64,000 bases of DNA from Paraphaeosphaeria minitans (lineage: Eukaryota > Ascomycota > Dothideomycetes > Pleosporales > Didymosphaeriaceae): positions 1,674,001-1,738,000 of the forward strand of contig WJXW01000009.1 of assembly GCA_015832175.1 (NCBI GenBank), given 5' to 3'. Positions within the stretch are counted from its first letter, which is position 1; the number at the start of each line of letters is the position of its first letter. A program made the translations under genes and the position numbers. This document shows, one piece after another, positions 1 to 10,239 of the stretch. Under the pieces are notes generated by a model. That model ran no database searches. It was not told the DNA's origin and saw only the letters and a list, made by a program, of their open reading frames with translations.

Positions 1-20
1 CCGGCAACCATCCACAACCA

Positions 21-2030
21 ATGCAGCAGGAAGAAGTCGCCCAATCAGCCGCCACGGCCGATCGCCGTGCCAAAGAAGCAGCAGGTCAGCGTTCCAAAAC
101 AGAGGGTCACCGTGAAGCTCGCATTATGCCTGTACGGGCGGATGAGGAAAACGTCTCCGGACATCAAGAAGCTTTGCCAAAAATACGCCCGAACCTCCAA
201 ATCAGCGAACAATATTTCGCCGGCGCCGCATCCCCTGATCAGCGGCCCACCAGGCCGCTCGATCTCGATATCTACCGTGCACAGGTTCCCTCTGATAATA
301 TGAACTACATCCGACACCTTGGCTTTACTCCACCAAACATGATGTCCGAGGGTTCTCCCGAAGACGATCACGGATGGATATATCTCAATCTTTTGATCAA
401 CATGGCGCAGCTCCACACATTGAACGTTACTCCTGATTTTGTCAAAGATGCTGTTACCGAATACAGTTCCTTGTTCGAGCTCTCGCACGACGGTCGCAAA
501 ATCCGGTGGAGAGGCCATCCAGATGTCACGCTAAGCAGTACTGGCTCCAGTTCAGAGTACCAAGGCAATTCACCTTCCGAAGGGTTTGGCAACAGTAAAT
601 CACCTCACACATCTGCCAAAACGGGTGGAAGTGCTAGTTCGGGCCCTTCAATGAACCCCGAGCGTGTCGCGCAACGACTCGCTCGCAAGCAGAAGGAGAA
701 GGAACGGAACCAATTTTCCTATACACCTTTGTTCTTCCACAAGGACGACTCCGATGATGAGGAAGACTCATACGGGCTCGATACGAATTCTTCGAGCAAC
801 TCCCCGTATCAGGTACAACAGGCCGGCGATTCTTCCGGTCTCGGCAGTTCGGCCATGCAAAGCTCTTCATCTAAGAGACGTCGGAATGATGGACCCATCA
901 TCTTCTACAGCAAAGCGAAGTTCTGTACCGATCTGACCGGAGATAGTCGTGGGATTGCGAGTCACACTTCAGATTCCTATCAGAACATCACGAGTCATCC
1001 TATTGGAGCGCCGACCACCTATGCAGGACGGCTCACACAGTCTTCCAATATCATGGAACGCCGTGGCCCACTGGAGACCACCATGATGGACATCGATTCG
1101 AAAGATGGCAACCAGACTGCATCAAGTAGCGAAGAACTCAGTTTCTCGCCTGACGCACTGAATGATGACAACGGCACGGAGAGCCCCGAAGCTGTGGATT
1201 TTGAAGCATCCGGCTTGGGTGGAGTGCACCCAGAGGACAATTTTTCTATCCGCGTGCGACGTTCGCAACAGCAGACTGTTCCGGCCAGTGCAATCGCTGC
1301 TCGCCGCCGGTCTTTACTGTACCCAAAGAAGATCCTTGACGTTCTGAACAATGATGCAACCCGGGAAGACAATTCAACTTCAAAGCAGCAACAGAATGTC
1401 ATCAAGGAAGAGATACTTTCCGCATCTCGTAAAACTTTGCCAAACTCGGCACTACCTCCCGCTTCCTTCTTACCTTTCGACTCGACTTCATCAGGGGACG
1501 TGGACTCAGACCTTGAGTCCGATGTGTCATCCAGCCTTTCGAGTACCAGCTCCTCGGAGAATATCCCAGCTACCGCGCTCCATCTGCTCAATATTTCTCC
1601 CGCACACAGAGATTTTTCAAACGCTTCTAGAGACTCGTTCTCTGAAGAGGACGATGAGGACGACTCCGATGATGGTTCGATCGACCTCCTCGCGACTGCT
1701 CGCCGAATGGACCCGCACACTGTCATCGCTTCCGAGCGTGAGTACGATGCGTCTCTCGCCGATCGTCTTGCGGAAGAGATCCCTGCAGGAAGCTCCGCCG
1801 CCACGGCGGGCGGTGGCAGCGGCTTCAACACCCCGGCGAACGCCCTCGAAACCCTCATCAACCATGGCGAGTCAACCGGTCGCAGAAGCAGACAGAAGAG
1901 GCAGAGCACCACCAGCGGCAGTCTCTCCTCGCAAGCGCGCGCCAAGTTGAAGCGCAATCGCACGCGCGAGTCCATCGCTACCGCGCTCCAAGAAACCTCA
2001 AAGCGAGCCAGAACCCAGAAACGCGAGTGA
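21..2030 (+). CDS. Ser-rich acidic conserved fungal protein, probably nuclear
   Basis: A single open frame of 669 codons ends in TGA at 2028-2030. Family not identified. Residues about 75-165 look like the conserved part: a hydrophobic block around GWIYLNLLINMAQLH (about 118-132), then NVTPDF, and DGRKIRWRG at about 157-165. The rest is low complexity: Ser/Asn-rich stretches, acidic runs (DDSDDEED near 242 and EEDDEDDSDD near 543), a basic KRRR near 285 and a strongly basic last 55 residues that could act as nuclear localisation signals. This architecture suggests a disordered nuclear regulator (inference). The frame is open back to the window edge, so the ATG at 21 (context ACCAATG) may be the true start or may lie inside an exon that begins upstream. 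No RIP damage is visible. Confidence 0.7.
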   Translation: MQQEEVAQSAATADRRAKEAAGQRSKTEGHREARIMPVRADEENVSGHQEALPKIRPNLQISEQYFAGAASPDQRPTRPLDLDIYRAQVPSDNMNYIRHLGFTPPNMMSEGSPEDDHGWIYLNLLINMAQLHTLNVTPDFVKDAVTEYSSLFELSHDGRKIRWRGHPDVTLSSTGSSSEYQGNSPSEGFGNSKSPHTSAKTGGSASSGPSMNPERVAQRLARKQKEKERNQFSYTPLFFHKDDSDDEEDSYGLDTNSSSNSPYQVQQAGDSSGLGSSAMQSSSSKRRRNDGPIIFYSKAKFCTDLTGDSRGIASHTSDSYQNITSHPIGAPTTYAGRLTQSSNIMERRGPLETTMMDIDSKDGNQTASSSEELSFSPDALNDDNGTESPEAVDFEASGLGGVHPEDNFSIRVRRSQQQTVPASAIAARRRSLLYPKKILDVLNNDATREDNSTSKQQQNVIKEEILSASRKTLPNSALPPASFLPFDSTSSGDVDSDLESDVSSSLSSTSSSENIPATALHLLNISPAHRDFSNASRDSFSEEDDEDDSDDGSIDLLATARRMDPHTVIASEREYDASLADRLAEEIPAGSSAATAGGGSGFNTPANALETLINHGESTGRRSRQKRQSTTSGSLSSQARAKLKRNRTRESIATALQETSKRARTQKRE

Positions 2031-2399
2031 GATGATCATACAGAACACATTCTCAACTCCATCATTTTTCATACAGCACACAGGCGCTTGTCGCCATGCA
2101 TAGTACGTACTGGCGGTATTTAACGACGATACCCATATTGGTATACACAGACGCACATGGCATGGAGGGGCGTGCTTTGACATTTGCATAACCAGGGACA
2201 GGCGCGATTTATGTTTTCACCCCACGAGCTATACCCCCTTTTCTTTTGAAGCGTCGTTTTCGGTGCATGCGTAGTATGCACGCTCCCTGCAGTTGTTGAT
2301 ATGCGCACTGTAACGTTTGGTTTCATCTTCATTGGCAGAAACGTACGGAAATGAAACGACGCTGTATATTTTTCCAATGCCATGTTATCGCGCGTGATG
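2031..2399. other. Convergent 3' intergenic region
   Basis: The stretch lies between the stop of the plus-strand gene at 2030 and the probable stop of a minus-strand gene at 2400. It probably holds both 3' untranslated regions. I see no coding signal or repeat in it. Confidence 0.5.
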
Positions 2400-2691
2400 T
2401 TATTTTTTGGTCGCAGTCGTATACCTGCCTAGCCCTTTGACATCTCCACCAACGATGCGTCAGCCCGGACCTTGTTCCGCATCACGCAATCCACATACCT
2501 CTCTCGCTCGTCTTCTCTGTCGCCATTGCGCACTCCACAGCCTTCTTCTCCCTCTCCATCACACCCCTGATATCCGGTGCCATACCCCTCGCCCCCTCTT
2601 TCCTGCTCCGCACCTGCGCCTGCGCAGACTGCGAGTACGAGTGCAGTCGCTGGAACACCTCCGTATGTGTGTGGTACATCTTGCTTCCCTC
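2400..2691 (-). CDS. 3' part of an unidentified spliced gene
   Basis: On the minus strand 2691-2499 reads as a GC3-rich, amphipathic, basic segment (for example MYHTHTEVFQRLHSYSQSAQ and later DIRGVMEREKKAVECAMA). It ends in a textbook fungal donor GTATGT at 2498. A GCTGAC branch point follows near 2466-2456 and a CTAG acceptor ends at 2429, a 70-bp intron. The last exon 2428-2400 then closes the frame after nine more codons with TAA. The upstream border is less sure: an in-frame TAG at 2694-2692 forces either an acceptor there or a start at the ATG at 2679. Earlier exons were not found; the candidate intron upstream contains the GTGTG microsatellite. No family recognised. The intron signals and codon use argue for a real gene. 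Confidence 0.4.
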
Positions 2692-3969
2692 CTACCTTCA
2701 AATCGCTGCACTTGCACCTGTGCTGTCGATGTAGATGCGCGGTGCGTAACTGCAAGGATAGTCAATCTGGCGAGATGCGCAGGGTGTAGGATGTGGTGTG
2801 GTGTGGTGTGGTGTGGTGTGGTGTGGTGTGGTAGGTATAGTGTTCTCTGGGAATCGGACAGGGAACTCACGACCTACCTACATCATCGCAGGGATAGATA
2901 CCTAGGCCAGCCGTGCTGGCTGTGGTGCCCTGTCTTGGATGGCTTGTCAGTGCGGTTGGGGTGCGATCTGCGATCTGCAGTGTATGGGCGCCATGCTGTT
3001 GGCCTGGTTGTGGGTGGGTGTGCGGGTCGGGTATGTCGGCAGGGTGGAGGGTAAGGTATGACATGGGTAGAGAAAGTCGCTTTTTGGGGGTTGAGTTTCA
3101 GGTGGAAGGAATTAGGTTGGAGGATGTCGGGGATGGGAGTTGGAAAGGCAAGAAGGGAAAGAGGTTTGTGTGTGGCAATGAGGCAGTGAGGCAGTGATTC
3201 TGGGCTGTTTAGTCGCTGCGAATGGAGCAGGCGAAATAATACCAATGTGCTGGATCGCGCAGGGTTGGAGGAGCGATTGAGATGACGCATGGTCGTGCTT
3301 TGCAGCGTGTCGAGAGAGGACAGCCGGTGTGAGCTGCGGAACCCGGTCGTACATTTGGCCTGAAGAAGATCAGGCGTGAGGGATGCCAGTAACAACTCTG
3401 ACTGAGATGGCATTCGCAGGGCGATAGTGGCCACACGGTCTTCAGCAGAACCAATGATGCTCCCATACAATTGCGAAGACACAAGTACAGCAAGGTTTAT
3501 TCTTCAACTACAAGATACAAACCAGCTCAACTACCCGTCTCAAGCACCACGATAGATCAAAGTCGAAGAAGAAATCAACAACCAGGAGGAATACACAACC
3601 TTTGTGTGGCGAGACTAGACAGCATCCATACCATACTTTTGATTCAAACCCGTACGCACCCTGCCATGCAACTGAGATGACAAAAAAATCTACCTAGTCC
3701 TGGCACCCTAGTCGCAATAATCAACAATCCCCCTCCCTCCCTCCGTCCGCATCTTGTGGATAGACAAGACCAAATCCTAGAGTTTAAAACATCTGCGCCA
3801 GGAACGAGGGGAAATAGACAAGCAGACTCCAAATCCCAATCACCGGCTCGTCGTTGAGATTCCACGGGTGCTCTAAGCGTAGCGCTTGAAGTTCTTATCT
3901 CTTCGTGACAGCGGGGACACCTCCTTTGGGTAAACGCTGTCCCCCCACCCCGAGGGTGAGAGACCAGGG
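2692..3969. other. Intergenic region with a microsatellite
   Basis: About 1.3 kb with overlapping weak frames on both strands and no recognisable protein. Upstream exons of the minus-strand gene ending at 2400 may lie here, but I could not place them. The only clear structure is the GTGTG repeat at 2792-2832. Confidence 0.4.
2792..2832. repeat. (GTGTG)n microsatellite
   Basis: About eight uninterrupted copies of the pentamer TGTGG. Confidence 0.9.
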
Positions 3970-4090
3970 AACAGCGGCCTATACGATCAGGATGTCGCGC
4001 TCCAGTGGGTAAAGCGATGTTAGGTGGCTTCGCTGGCGACGCGGAAAATGTTACGGTCATGGGACAGAGTGCGGGTGCGTTTGCGACGCA
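3970..4090 (+). pseudogene. Type-B carboxylesterase fragment, frameshifted
   Basis: The segment reads LYDQDVALQWVK in one frame (about 3979-4014). After a one-base shift and an in-frame TAG it continues as GGFAGDAENVTVMGQSAGA (about 4023-4079). This is the hallmark block of type-B carboxylesterases and cholinesterases, with the nucleophile elbow G-x-S-x-G present as GQSAG. No esterase similarity is seen before or after, so only some 35 codons of a protein normally above 500 residues remain. It looks like a decayed gene fragment. There is no excess of TAA/TAG, so the break looks like ordinary decay rather than RIP. Confidence 0.65.
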
Positions 4091-4558
4091 TACGTGGGAT
4101 AATAGATATTGTTATGTTGCTGGTGGTGTGCATGGGCATCTGCTGCCTGAGAGGTGCGGGCCTGTAATCGAAGTGTGGAGGGATGTGGTGTTGAATTTTG
4201 TTTGCGAGGGGAAGGCGCCGTGTGGGGAGTTTGGCAACGGAGATGGGGAGGGAGGGACGAAGGGGGTGGTTGTTGATGGGGACGGTATTGAGGGAGGTAG
4301 ACGAAGAAAATTGGTAGGGAGTGACAATGGGAGAAGAGGGAGGCTGTTTGAGCTTGCAAGAAGTGTGGGTGGAGCCAAGGGGTATGATGTGGTGTGGGTG
4401 GAGGTGTGTAGGCTGTTTTTGATAAAGGGTGAGTAAAGGGTGCGCTGCTGCTGAAGGTCTATCATGTACGTCTGCAACTATATCGGCATGCTGTAGTGCT
4501 GTATCCCACCTACTTTCAACATCCCAGCTTGCGCTGTACCCCCGAAAACACCCGTCAT
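4091..4558. other. Intergenic region downstream of dihydroorotase
   Basis: Purine-rich plus strand without a convincing protein. It probably includes the 3' untranslated region of the minus-strand dihydroorotase gene. Confidence 0.4.
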
Positions 4559-5808
4559 CTACTTCCACTCTACACTCCACGTCGTCTCGCCCCTCCGGAA
4601 CGGCACAACGCGCACACTGATCCCTTCCTGCTCCAAAACCTCAACTACCTTCGTATTCTTCTTCTTCAACACAACTCTCTCGCGCCTTTCGTCCTTGACC
4701 TGATAAAACGCTCTTCCCCACCCCCCAAAGAAACCTTCCAGCCCCTCCTGACTCACCTCCTTCTCCTCGATGACGCCTCTCTCGACACCCTTCTCCAAAG
4801 CATCAAGCACATACGCCACCGCATTCGTCTGCGTGAAGACCCCCGCAGCAACCTTGTCCTCGCCCCTCTTCTTCCCCTGATCATGCGGCGCAGAATCGGT
4901 ACCTAGGAAAAACCTCCCCTCGCTGCGCACCACAGCTTGCAAGAGTGCATCGCGGTCCTCAGGCGTCTTTGCCACAGGCTTGCAGAAGCAGAAGGGGTCG
5001 CCGGCCCAGTCGTCGATGATGAGGGAGAGGTGGTGCGCGGTGATGGTTCCCGCTACCGAGGGACCGCAGGCTCGCACTGCGGTGAGGGCGGCGGCCGTGC
5101 TGCAGTGCTCGAGGATGATGCGGAGGGAGGGGAATTTCTCGTGGAGGGACTTGAGCGTGGGGAGGAAGGCGGGTTCCGCGTTGAGGATGGTGATGGCCTG
5201 ATCCTTGGAGGTTGAGGCGTGCGCGTGGGAAGGGGTGGAGGGGACTTCGCCGTGGAGGTTGAGAACCATGTTTTGTTTTTGCATTTCGGCGAAGACGGGG
5301 TAGAAAGCTTCGTAGGAGATGACGCCCGAGGAGGAGTTCTAGAGGGGTTTAGAGAGGTTGGGAAGAGAGAGGGAGAAACGTACAGTTGTCACGCCAGCTG
5401 GGTAGGACTTGACGCCCGTGATGCCTGCTTTCTTTGCTTCGCGGATTACTTCGGGTGTGATGGACTCGTGCAGGTACAGCGACATAAGATAGTCGACGTT
5501 GGGCTCGATGGCCCTCAGCCGGTCACGGTACTCCAGACATTGTTGCACCGTAGTAACAGGCGGCACCAAGTTCGGCTGCGATGATGCATCAGTATTGCGA
5601 GTCAAACAATGCAGGACGCAGCAAAGCAATACAATCGCGACGGTGGAGTATGCGGGGAAGCGAGGAATCATACCATGACATACACCTGATTCACACCACC
5701 CTGTCGAATCGTGGGCGTAACGAGCTGCGACATCTCCCCATCTCTAAGGTGGACGTGCGCATCAAATGCAGCCGGAAGCTCGATTTGTTGGATTTTGGTG
5801 AATCCCAT
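4559..5808 (-). CDS. Dihydroorotase (pyrimidine biosynthesis)
   Basis: The enzyme interconverts N-carbamoyl-aspartate and dihydroorotate, the third step of de novo UMP synthesis; it corresponds to yeast URA4. Three exons: 5808-5674, 5575-5384 and 5338-4559. Introns are 5673-5576 (GTATGA...GCAG, 98 bp) and 5383-5339 (GTACGT...CTAG, 45 bp), both phase 0. The joined product is 368 residues, close to the 364 of the yeast enzyme. All expected ligands of the two-zinc site are visible: HxH at 18/20 in AHVHLRDG, the carbamylated Lys101 in GVKSYPAG, His138 in LNLHGE, His187 in ILEHCS, and Asp257 in GTDSAPH. The ATG at 5808 places HVHLRDG at the usual N-terminal distance. No mutation damage is seen. 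Confidence 0.93.
5339..5383 (-). other. Dihydroorotase intron 2
   Basis: 45-bp spliceosomal intron, donor GTACGT and acceptor CTAG, phase 0. Removing it joins GVTT to NSSSG. Confidence 0.85.
5576..5673 (-). other. Dihydroorotase intron 1
   Basis: 98-bp intron, donor GTATGA and acceptor GCAG with CTGAT about 15 bases upstream, phase 0. It joins VYVM to PNLVPP, a block conserved in fungal dihydroorotases. Confidence 0.85.
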
Positions 5809-6118
5809 GTTTGGCAATTGTGGTTGTCGCTACAGCTTTGAAGCTGAACGACTTTTTGCGGTCATGGTGGGACATTTTGCTAATTTTGGCACTAAACCCA
5901 ACGCGGCAATCACCTCAGAATGTTTGAGGTGATTGCTGCAACGTGCTGGATAGAGACGATTTCGCAGCGTGCGTCGCATATTTCTGAATAGCCGACTGCA
6001 TGCATACTACAAAGCACAAGGCCCATTGTTCCCCGCAAGTCTTATCACGCTGTGTCGTCTTGCTAGACGAGCCACTACAGAAGCCATCATTGTAAATGAG
6101 GGGAATACCACAGCAGAA
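5809..6118. promoter_or_regulatory. Dihydroorotase promoter region and methyltransferase 3' region
   Basis: Both flanking genes are on the minus strand. This 310-bp interval must hold the dihydroorotase promoter and the 3' untranslated region and terminator of the methyltransferase. The one clear structure is the perfect hairpin at 5906-5936. Confidence 0.5.
5906..5936. repeat. Perfect 12-bp inverted repeat (hairpin)
   Basis: GCAATCACCTCA at 5906-5917 is repeated in perfect inverted form at 5925-5936 around a 7-base loop. It lies about 100 bp upstream of the dihydroorotase start. It could be a dyad operator for that gene or a structure in the methyltransferase 3' untranslated region. Confidence 0.85.
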
Positions 6119-9100
6119 TCAAGCGTGCGATCTCGGCTTGGGCTTCTTGATCACCTTAGGATTTGCCTTGATGTCCTTCTCAACACTCTTGTGCCAAGTG
6201 TGAGGTATAAACTCCACCCCCAAACCCGAGTGGCGCGTTTTGCGAGATGCATCGTCTTGGCTCTCAAGCTCTGATGAGCTGCGTACCTTTGTGGACCCTA
6301 TTGACGCGTCATTGTTGAAACCCGTCGGCTCGCCAGGCTCCCTCCTCCGCCTCTTTGAACCTGGCTTAGAGCGGTTGGATAGACTGCCGTCGCTGACAGC
6401 CTCGCTTTGAGCTCGCGATCGCTTCCTTCGTACTGGCATCACTGACGCCGTGGACTCGGGCGACTCTGGGATAGCAAATATCGATTGATCTGATGCAGGC
6501 TGAGAGGATGGTGACGCAGAGAGTGCCTTTGTTAGATGCCCAGGAAAGCCGTTGCGGCTTACTGCGAGCGTCGCTGGAGTATCATTGAACTCGGGGATTA
6601 CATCGTCCTCGCCCACATCCCAACCAGGCTTCACACGAAGATCGAAACCGAACTCTCGCTTAAGTTGCGCCTCAAGCTCAGTATTTTGGGTCGGTTTCCG
6701 TGACGTCGTCACGCTGTTTGATATCGGTGGGTGAGCGTTCCTTCTACGGCCCCTTGGGACGGCACCGCTGGCATCGTCGTCTTCGTCTTCGTCTTCATCT
6801 TCATCGATATCTTGGGTAGTGTTGGAACTCGACTTGCTGCGACTGGCGTTAAGTGTGTTTCGACGGGAGTCAGACCTAGAAGGAGCCACTGTTTCCGTTT
6901 CACTGATCGTGTGGCTGTCATCAGATTCATCGGATATATCGACTTCCTCTTTGACTTCAGACGGCACCATCTTATGTGATTGGCATTCTGTGGATGGCCT
7001 TGCGGTATCGATTCGATTTTGTTTTCTGACATTAATGACCACGGACACAGAATGATTCTTCACGGTGTGCGCGTCATGGTCCACGGCTCTTCGGAGTTCA
7101 AGTCCCAGGGCCTTTGACACGCGTCTATCAACCGCGTTACCGACCATCTTGTACTGATCGCCGACGTTACCAATAAGAACCTCTTCGGCTGGTATGTCCT
7201 GCGCAAGCCTCGCCTCTTCCAATGTAATGCATCGATTCTGTTCCCAATGCACGAAAGGACCAGCACGAGAGTCATGTGGTGATGGGGCGGTGACAATTGT
7301 TCCGATCAACCCATTCTTGTCTATACGTCTGTAGGATTTGCTGCTGATCTCGCTTCTTGTTTCGTACAGGTACTTTGGTACGAGTCCACGTTTCACAGCG
7401 TATTCGATGCCAACACCCGGTGGATCAGTTGGCACGTGAGCTATGCATCTTCTTTCTCTTATATTGGGCCGGCATCGTAAGACATGGTCCGGAGAGCTGA
7501 TGCAAGGATGCCTTATGCCGCAGCCAATGTTCGGCAGATGTCCCAGTTTCTCGCCTGGGTTTACATGCTGTGGGAAGGGCGTAATTTGTGCATCCTGCAC
7601 ACCGAATCTTTCTCCGTTCAGAAGCCTCCCTACGCTCTTGCTCTTGAATCCTTCGGGGTCGCCATGCGTTGCACGTGGAGGTGCAAGTGGAGTTCGGCCT
7701 GGCGCCGCGATCGACAGAATCAGACGGTTTCGGTGCTGAGGACTACCGTAATGCCATGAACTCATGATGAATTGTTGGACTTGATACCCCATCGACACCA
7801 GACATCCGATGAGCTGTGATAGTACCAACTCCTCTTCGAAACCCTTGCGTGTCACCCCCATATTGACGACGTTTTCAAGGAAGCCGTACTCAGGTCGATA
7901 GACATCCACAAATGAAGCAAAAGTGGTGACGTGCGCAGCATTTCTCAGCGATTGTTCGCTCAACCAATCCTGTTGAAGTTTAGAGAATCCTGGGCAAGGA
8001 CTTCCCCCAACTATCACTCCTACAGCTCCAATCTTCGCGATAAGGTTCATGTGCGGTGAGTCGCCGGATAGTAAAGCGTGCAGATAATCGTCAACGGAGC
8101 CAAACCATAGCTTCAGCTTGTCAGGGTCTTCGGCATTGGCTCGTAAGGTCTGTATAGCGCGACCATTCATATCGACAGAAGTGTGGAAGTGCACTGCGCC
8201 GCCGGCTTCCAACCCCTTGTCCAGATTACCCAGACCGCTGAAGAGGCTCAGTCCCGGAAGCTTTTTTGACGAGTCCATTGTGGCATAATCTGGTCCTTGA
8301 CGCAATTGTTGTGGTGCGGTGCTCAGATTCTCAAGTGTGTATCCATCAGAGCCAACTCGCGTCGAGAGTGTCCAACAATGGCCGGTACCTCCTTGGTCGT
8401 AAGGAAATCGTATGCGACTAGTTGCCATGTCCTCGCGCGTGTAGAAGCGTACATAGCACCTTCCTTCAATTTTAGAAAGCGTTACGCAGTCGAATTTGTC
8501 TGTCCAGACCAGTTCGTTGGCGGCTATTTTCCGTGGAAAGGTCTCGTGAGTAGTCTTCGGTGCGAGCTTGCATAGTCGTTCAAGGCGTCGAATCTTGACT
8601 TGCTTCTCCCTTGTATTCACCTCTTCCACAACAACTGGCTCCAGAACGTCCTTCTCTCGCACGTACACCGTATCTCCGGAGCAATAAGTACGCTTGGCTA
8701 GTGCATATCTTGGACGAGAGCCCTGACACGTGCAGCGAAAGTCCGTTTCCTTCATCGTAATGAACGAGCTGGTTTCTGTTTCAAATCTTTGTCGAACCAG
8801 AAACTCCTTGTGCGTATCGTAACTTCGGGAGAACCACTCTACAGTGCATCGTCTTGTGACTTCTGAAGATAGAAGTGTATGTTCTTGACAGTTGCAGTTG
8901 TCTGACATGAAGAGCTCCTTTGTGACGGGGTAATGTGTTGTACTGATCGTCGTATCCTCCGGTCTATATAGCCAGATCACGTACAGACGTTGACGGCCAT
9001 CTGCTAGAAATGTAATGCGTTGAACATACCCAATCCATTCGTGAACGGTGGTTGCATCCTTGGCTTTCTTCCGCCACATCTGGTTTTCGAACTCGTCCGG

Positions 9101-10239
9101 GGCTATGCAAACCACATCGCCAATTTCAAACGTGGTTCGCTGTTGGCTTGCATGTGGTAGGTTAGCAGAAGAGATCGGGTGCCTCTTCGAAGGTAACCCA
9201 AGCGTTCTGAGTCTATTTTCGCGAGCCTCAAGGACGGCGCTGGATGGCTGCATTTCCATGATCTGTCCAGCGAAGTACCTGTTTTTGAAACATTCGTAGA
9301 CGTGTGGTGTTGCAACTGTCTTCTCGCATTCCAGTTGGATCATGTTACCGTCAGTCCTTTCACACTGTTTCCATAGCGGATGTTTGAACAGCGAATCGTC
9401 TTGTAGACACATAGCCTCTGACCACAAATACGGAATATATGCATGTAGTATCTTTCGAAAGTCGGTCGATCCATAAGCCTCGCGCCACTTGTTGACATCT
9501 AAATGGTCCGGGAAGCGCTGCTGAAGCCATCTATGGAACCTTTCTCGGAAATCTGTCAACGCGACGCACTCGTTATCTTCTAAATAATCCATGGTATGTT
9601 TACCGAGAGTCGCTATCCATTGGAAAGCATCGTGAAAGCCTGTGTACGGACGACTTGGTGCACCTAGTCTGTACCAAACGTCGTGCGTTCGGTCGTTGCT
9701 GGCGTCGTGAGAAACTATGTAGACTGTCACATTGGGATCGTCGTCCACGCCGTAACCCTCGATCGAATAGCTTTTGATGGGGATGCCTTGAACGTAGTGT
9801 CGCGTGGAGCCCATCGAGAGCACGCCATTGAAGAAAAGCTTCTTTCCGGCTACATCCATGAAATCCAGCGAGTGCAGTTCGCCTATAAAGTTGGTTTCCG
9901 GCTTAGTGTATATTTCATAATCTGTGGCGTCGATGTAAAGTGGCTTCCTACCGCTCCTGTGGCCATCCTCGTCCTGTGCGTCGTGTGGCTGAACGATCGA
10001 CGCGGCCTACCAGGGTCAGCGTCTACACTGTCATGCCGACTTGAAGTGGTCCTCACTTTCAACGACTTGATTGCTTCCGCTTCTGATACTCTACGTACGT
10101 CGTGCCTCCATGCTTTATCGTAGTGTCGCGGAAAATGTCCTTCGTCTGTGAACAACGCTATGCTCGAAGACTTAGGAATCACCACGACTGGACTGCGTGA
10201 CGGAGGCTTCATGCCGCTCTCGGCGGAGACGTGTGGCAT
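6119..10239 (-). CDS. DNA cytosine-5 methyltransferase, Dnmt1/DIM-2-like
   Basis: The enzyme transfers a methyl group from S-adenosylmethionine to C5 of cytosine. Two exons, 10239-10057 and 10006-6119, are split by a 50-bp intron and give 1356 residues; Neurospora DIM-2 has about 1450. The order is an RFTS-like region (HDVWYRLGAPSRPY, about residues 165-200), a first BAH-type domain (FEIGDVVCIAPDE, about 350), a second (YCSGDTVYVREKD, about 503), then the catalytic domain. Motifs seen: I (LSLFSGLGN, about 648), IV (GGSPCPGFS with the catalytic Cys, about 730), VI (ENV, about 773), VIII (QHRNRL, about 821) and X (GNAVDRRVSKALG, about 1020). A Ser/acid-rich tail of about 280 residues follows. 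The two BAH domains and PCPGFS favour DIM-2 over RID. No inactivating change is visible, so the gene should be functional. It lies 2.5 kb from RIP-mutated repeats that such an enzyme would be expected to methylate. Confidence 0.93.
10007..10056 (-). other. Methyltransferase intron 1
   Basis: 50-bp intron: donor GTGAGG, branch point GCTGAC, acceptor GGTAG, phase 0. It joins IKSLK to AASIVQ and links the short N-terminal exon to the long exon, whose frame is open immediately after the acceptor. Confidence 0.85.

Noticed and set aside
45..518. Minus-strand frame of 157 codons
   Set aside because: It overlaps the conserved part of the plus-strand gene, shows no recognisable motif and is a shadow frame.
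1019..1975. Minus-strand frame of 318 codons
   Set aside because: Antisense to the Ser-rich and acidic region of the first gene; its Ser-rich composition merely mirrors that sequence.
2883..3482. Minus-strand frame of 199 codons in the intergenic region
   Set aside because: Low-complexity Pro/Ser/His composition and overlapping equal-length frames; no conserved block.
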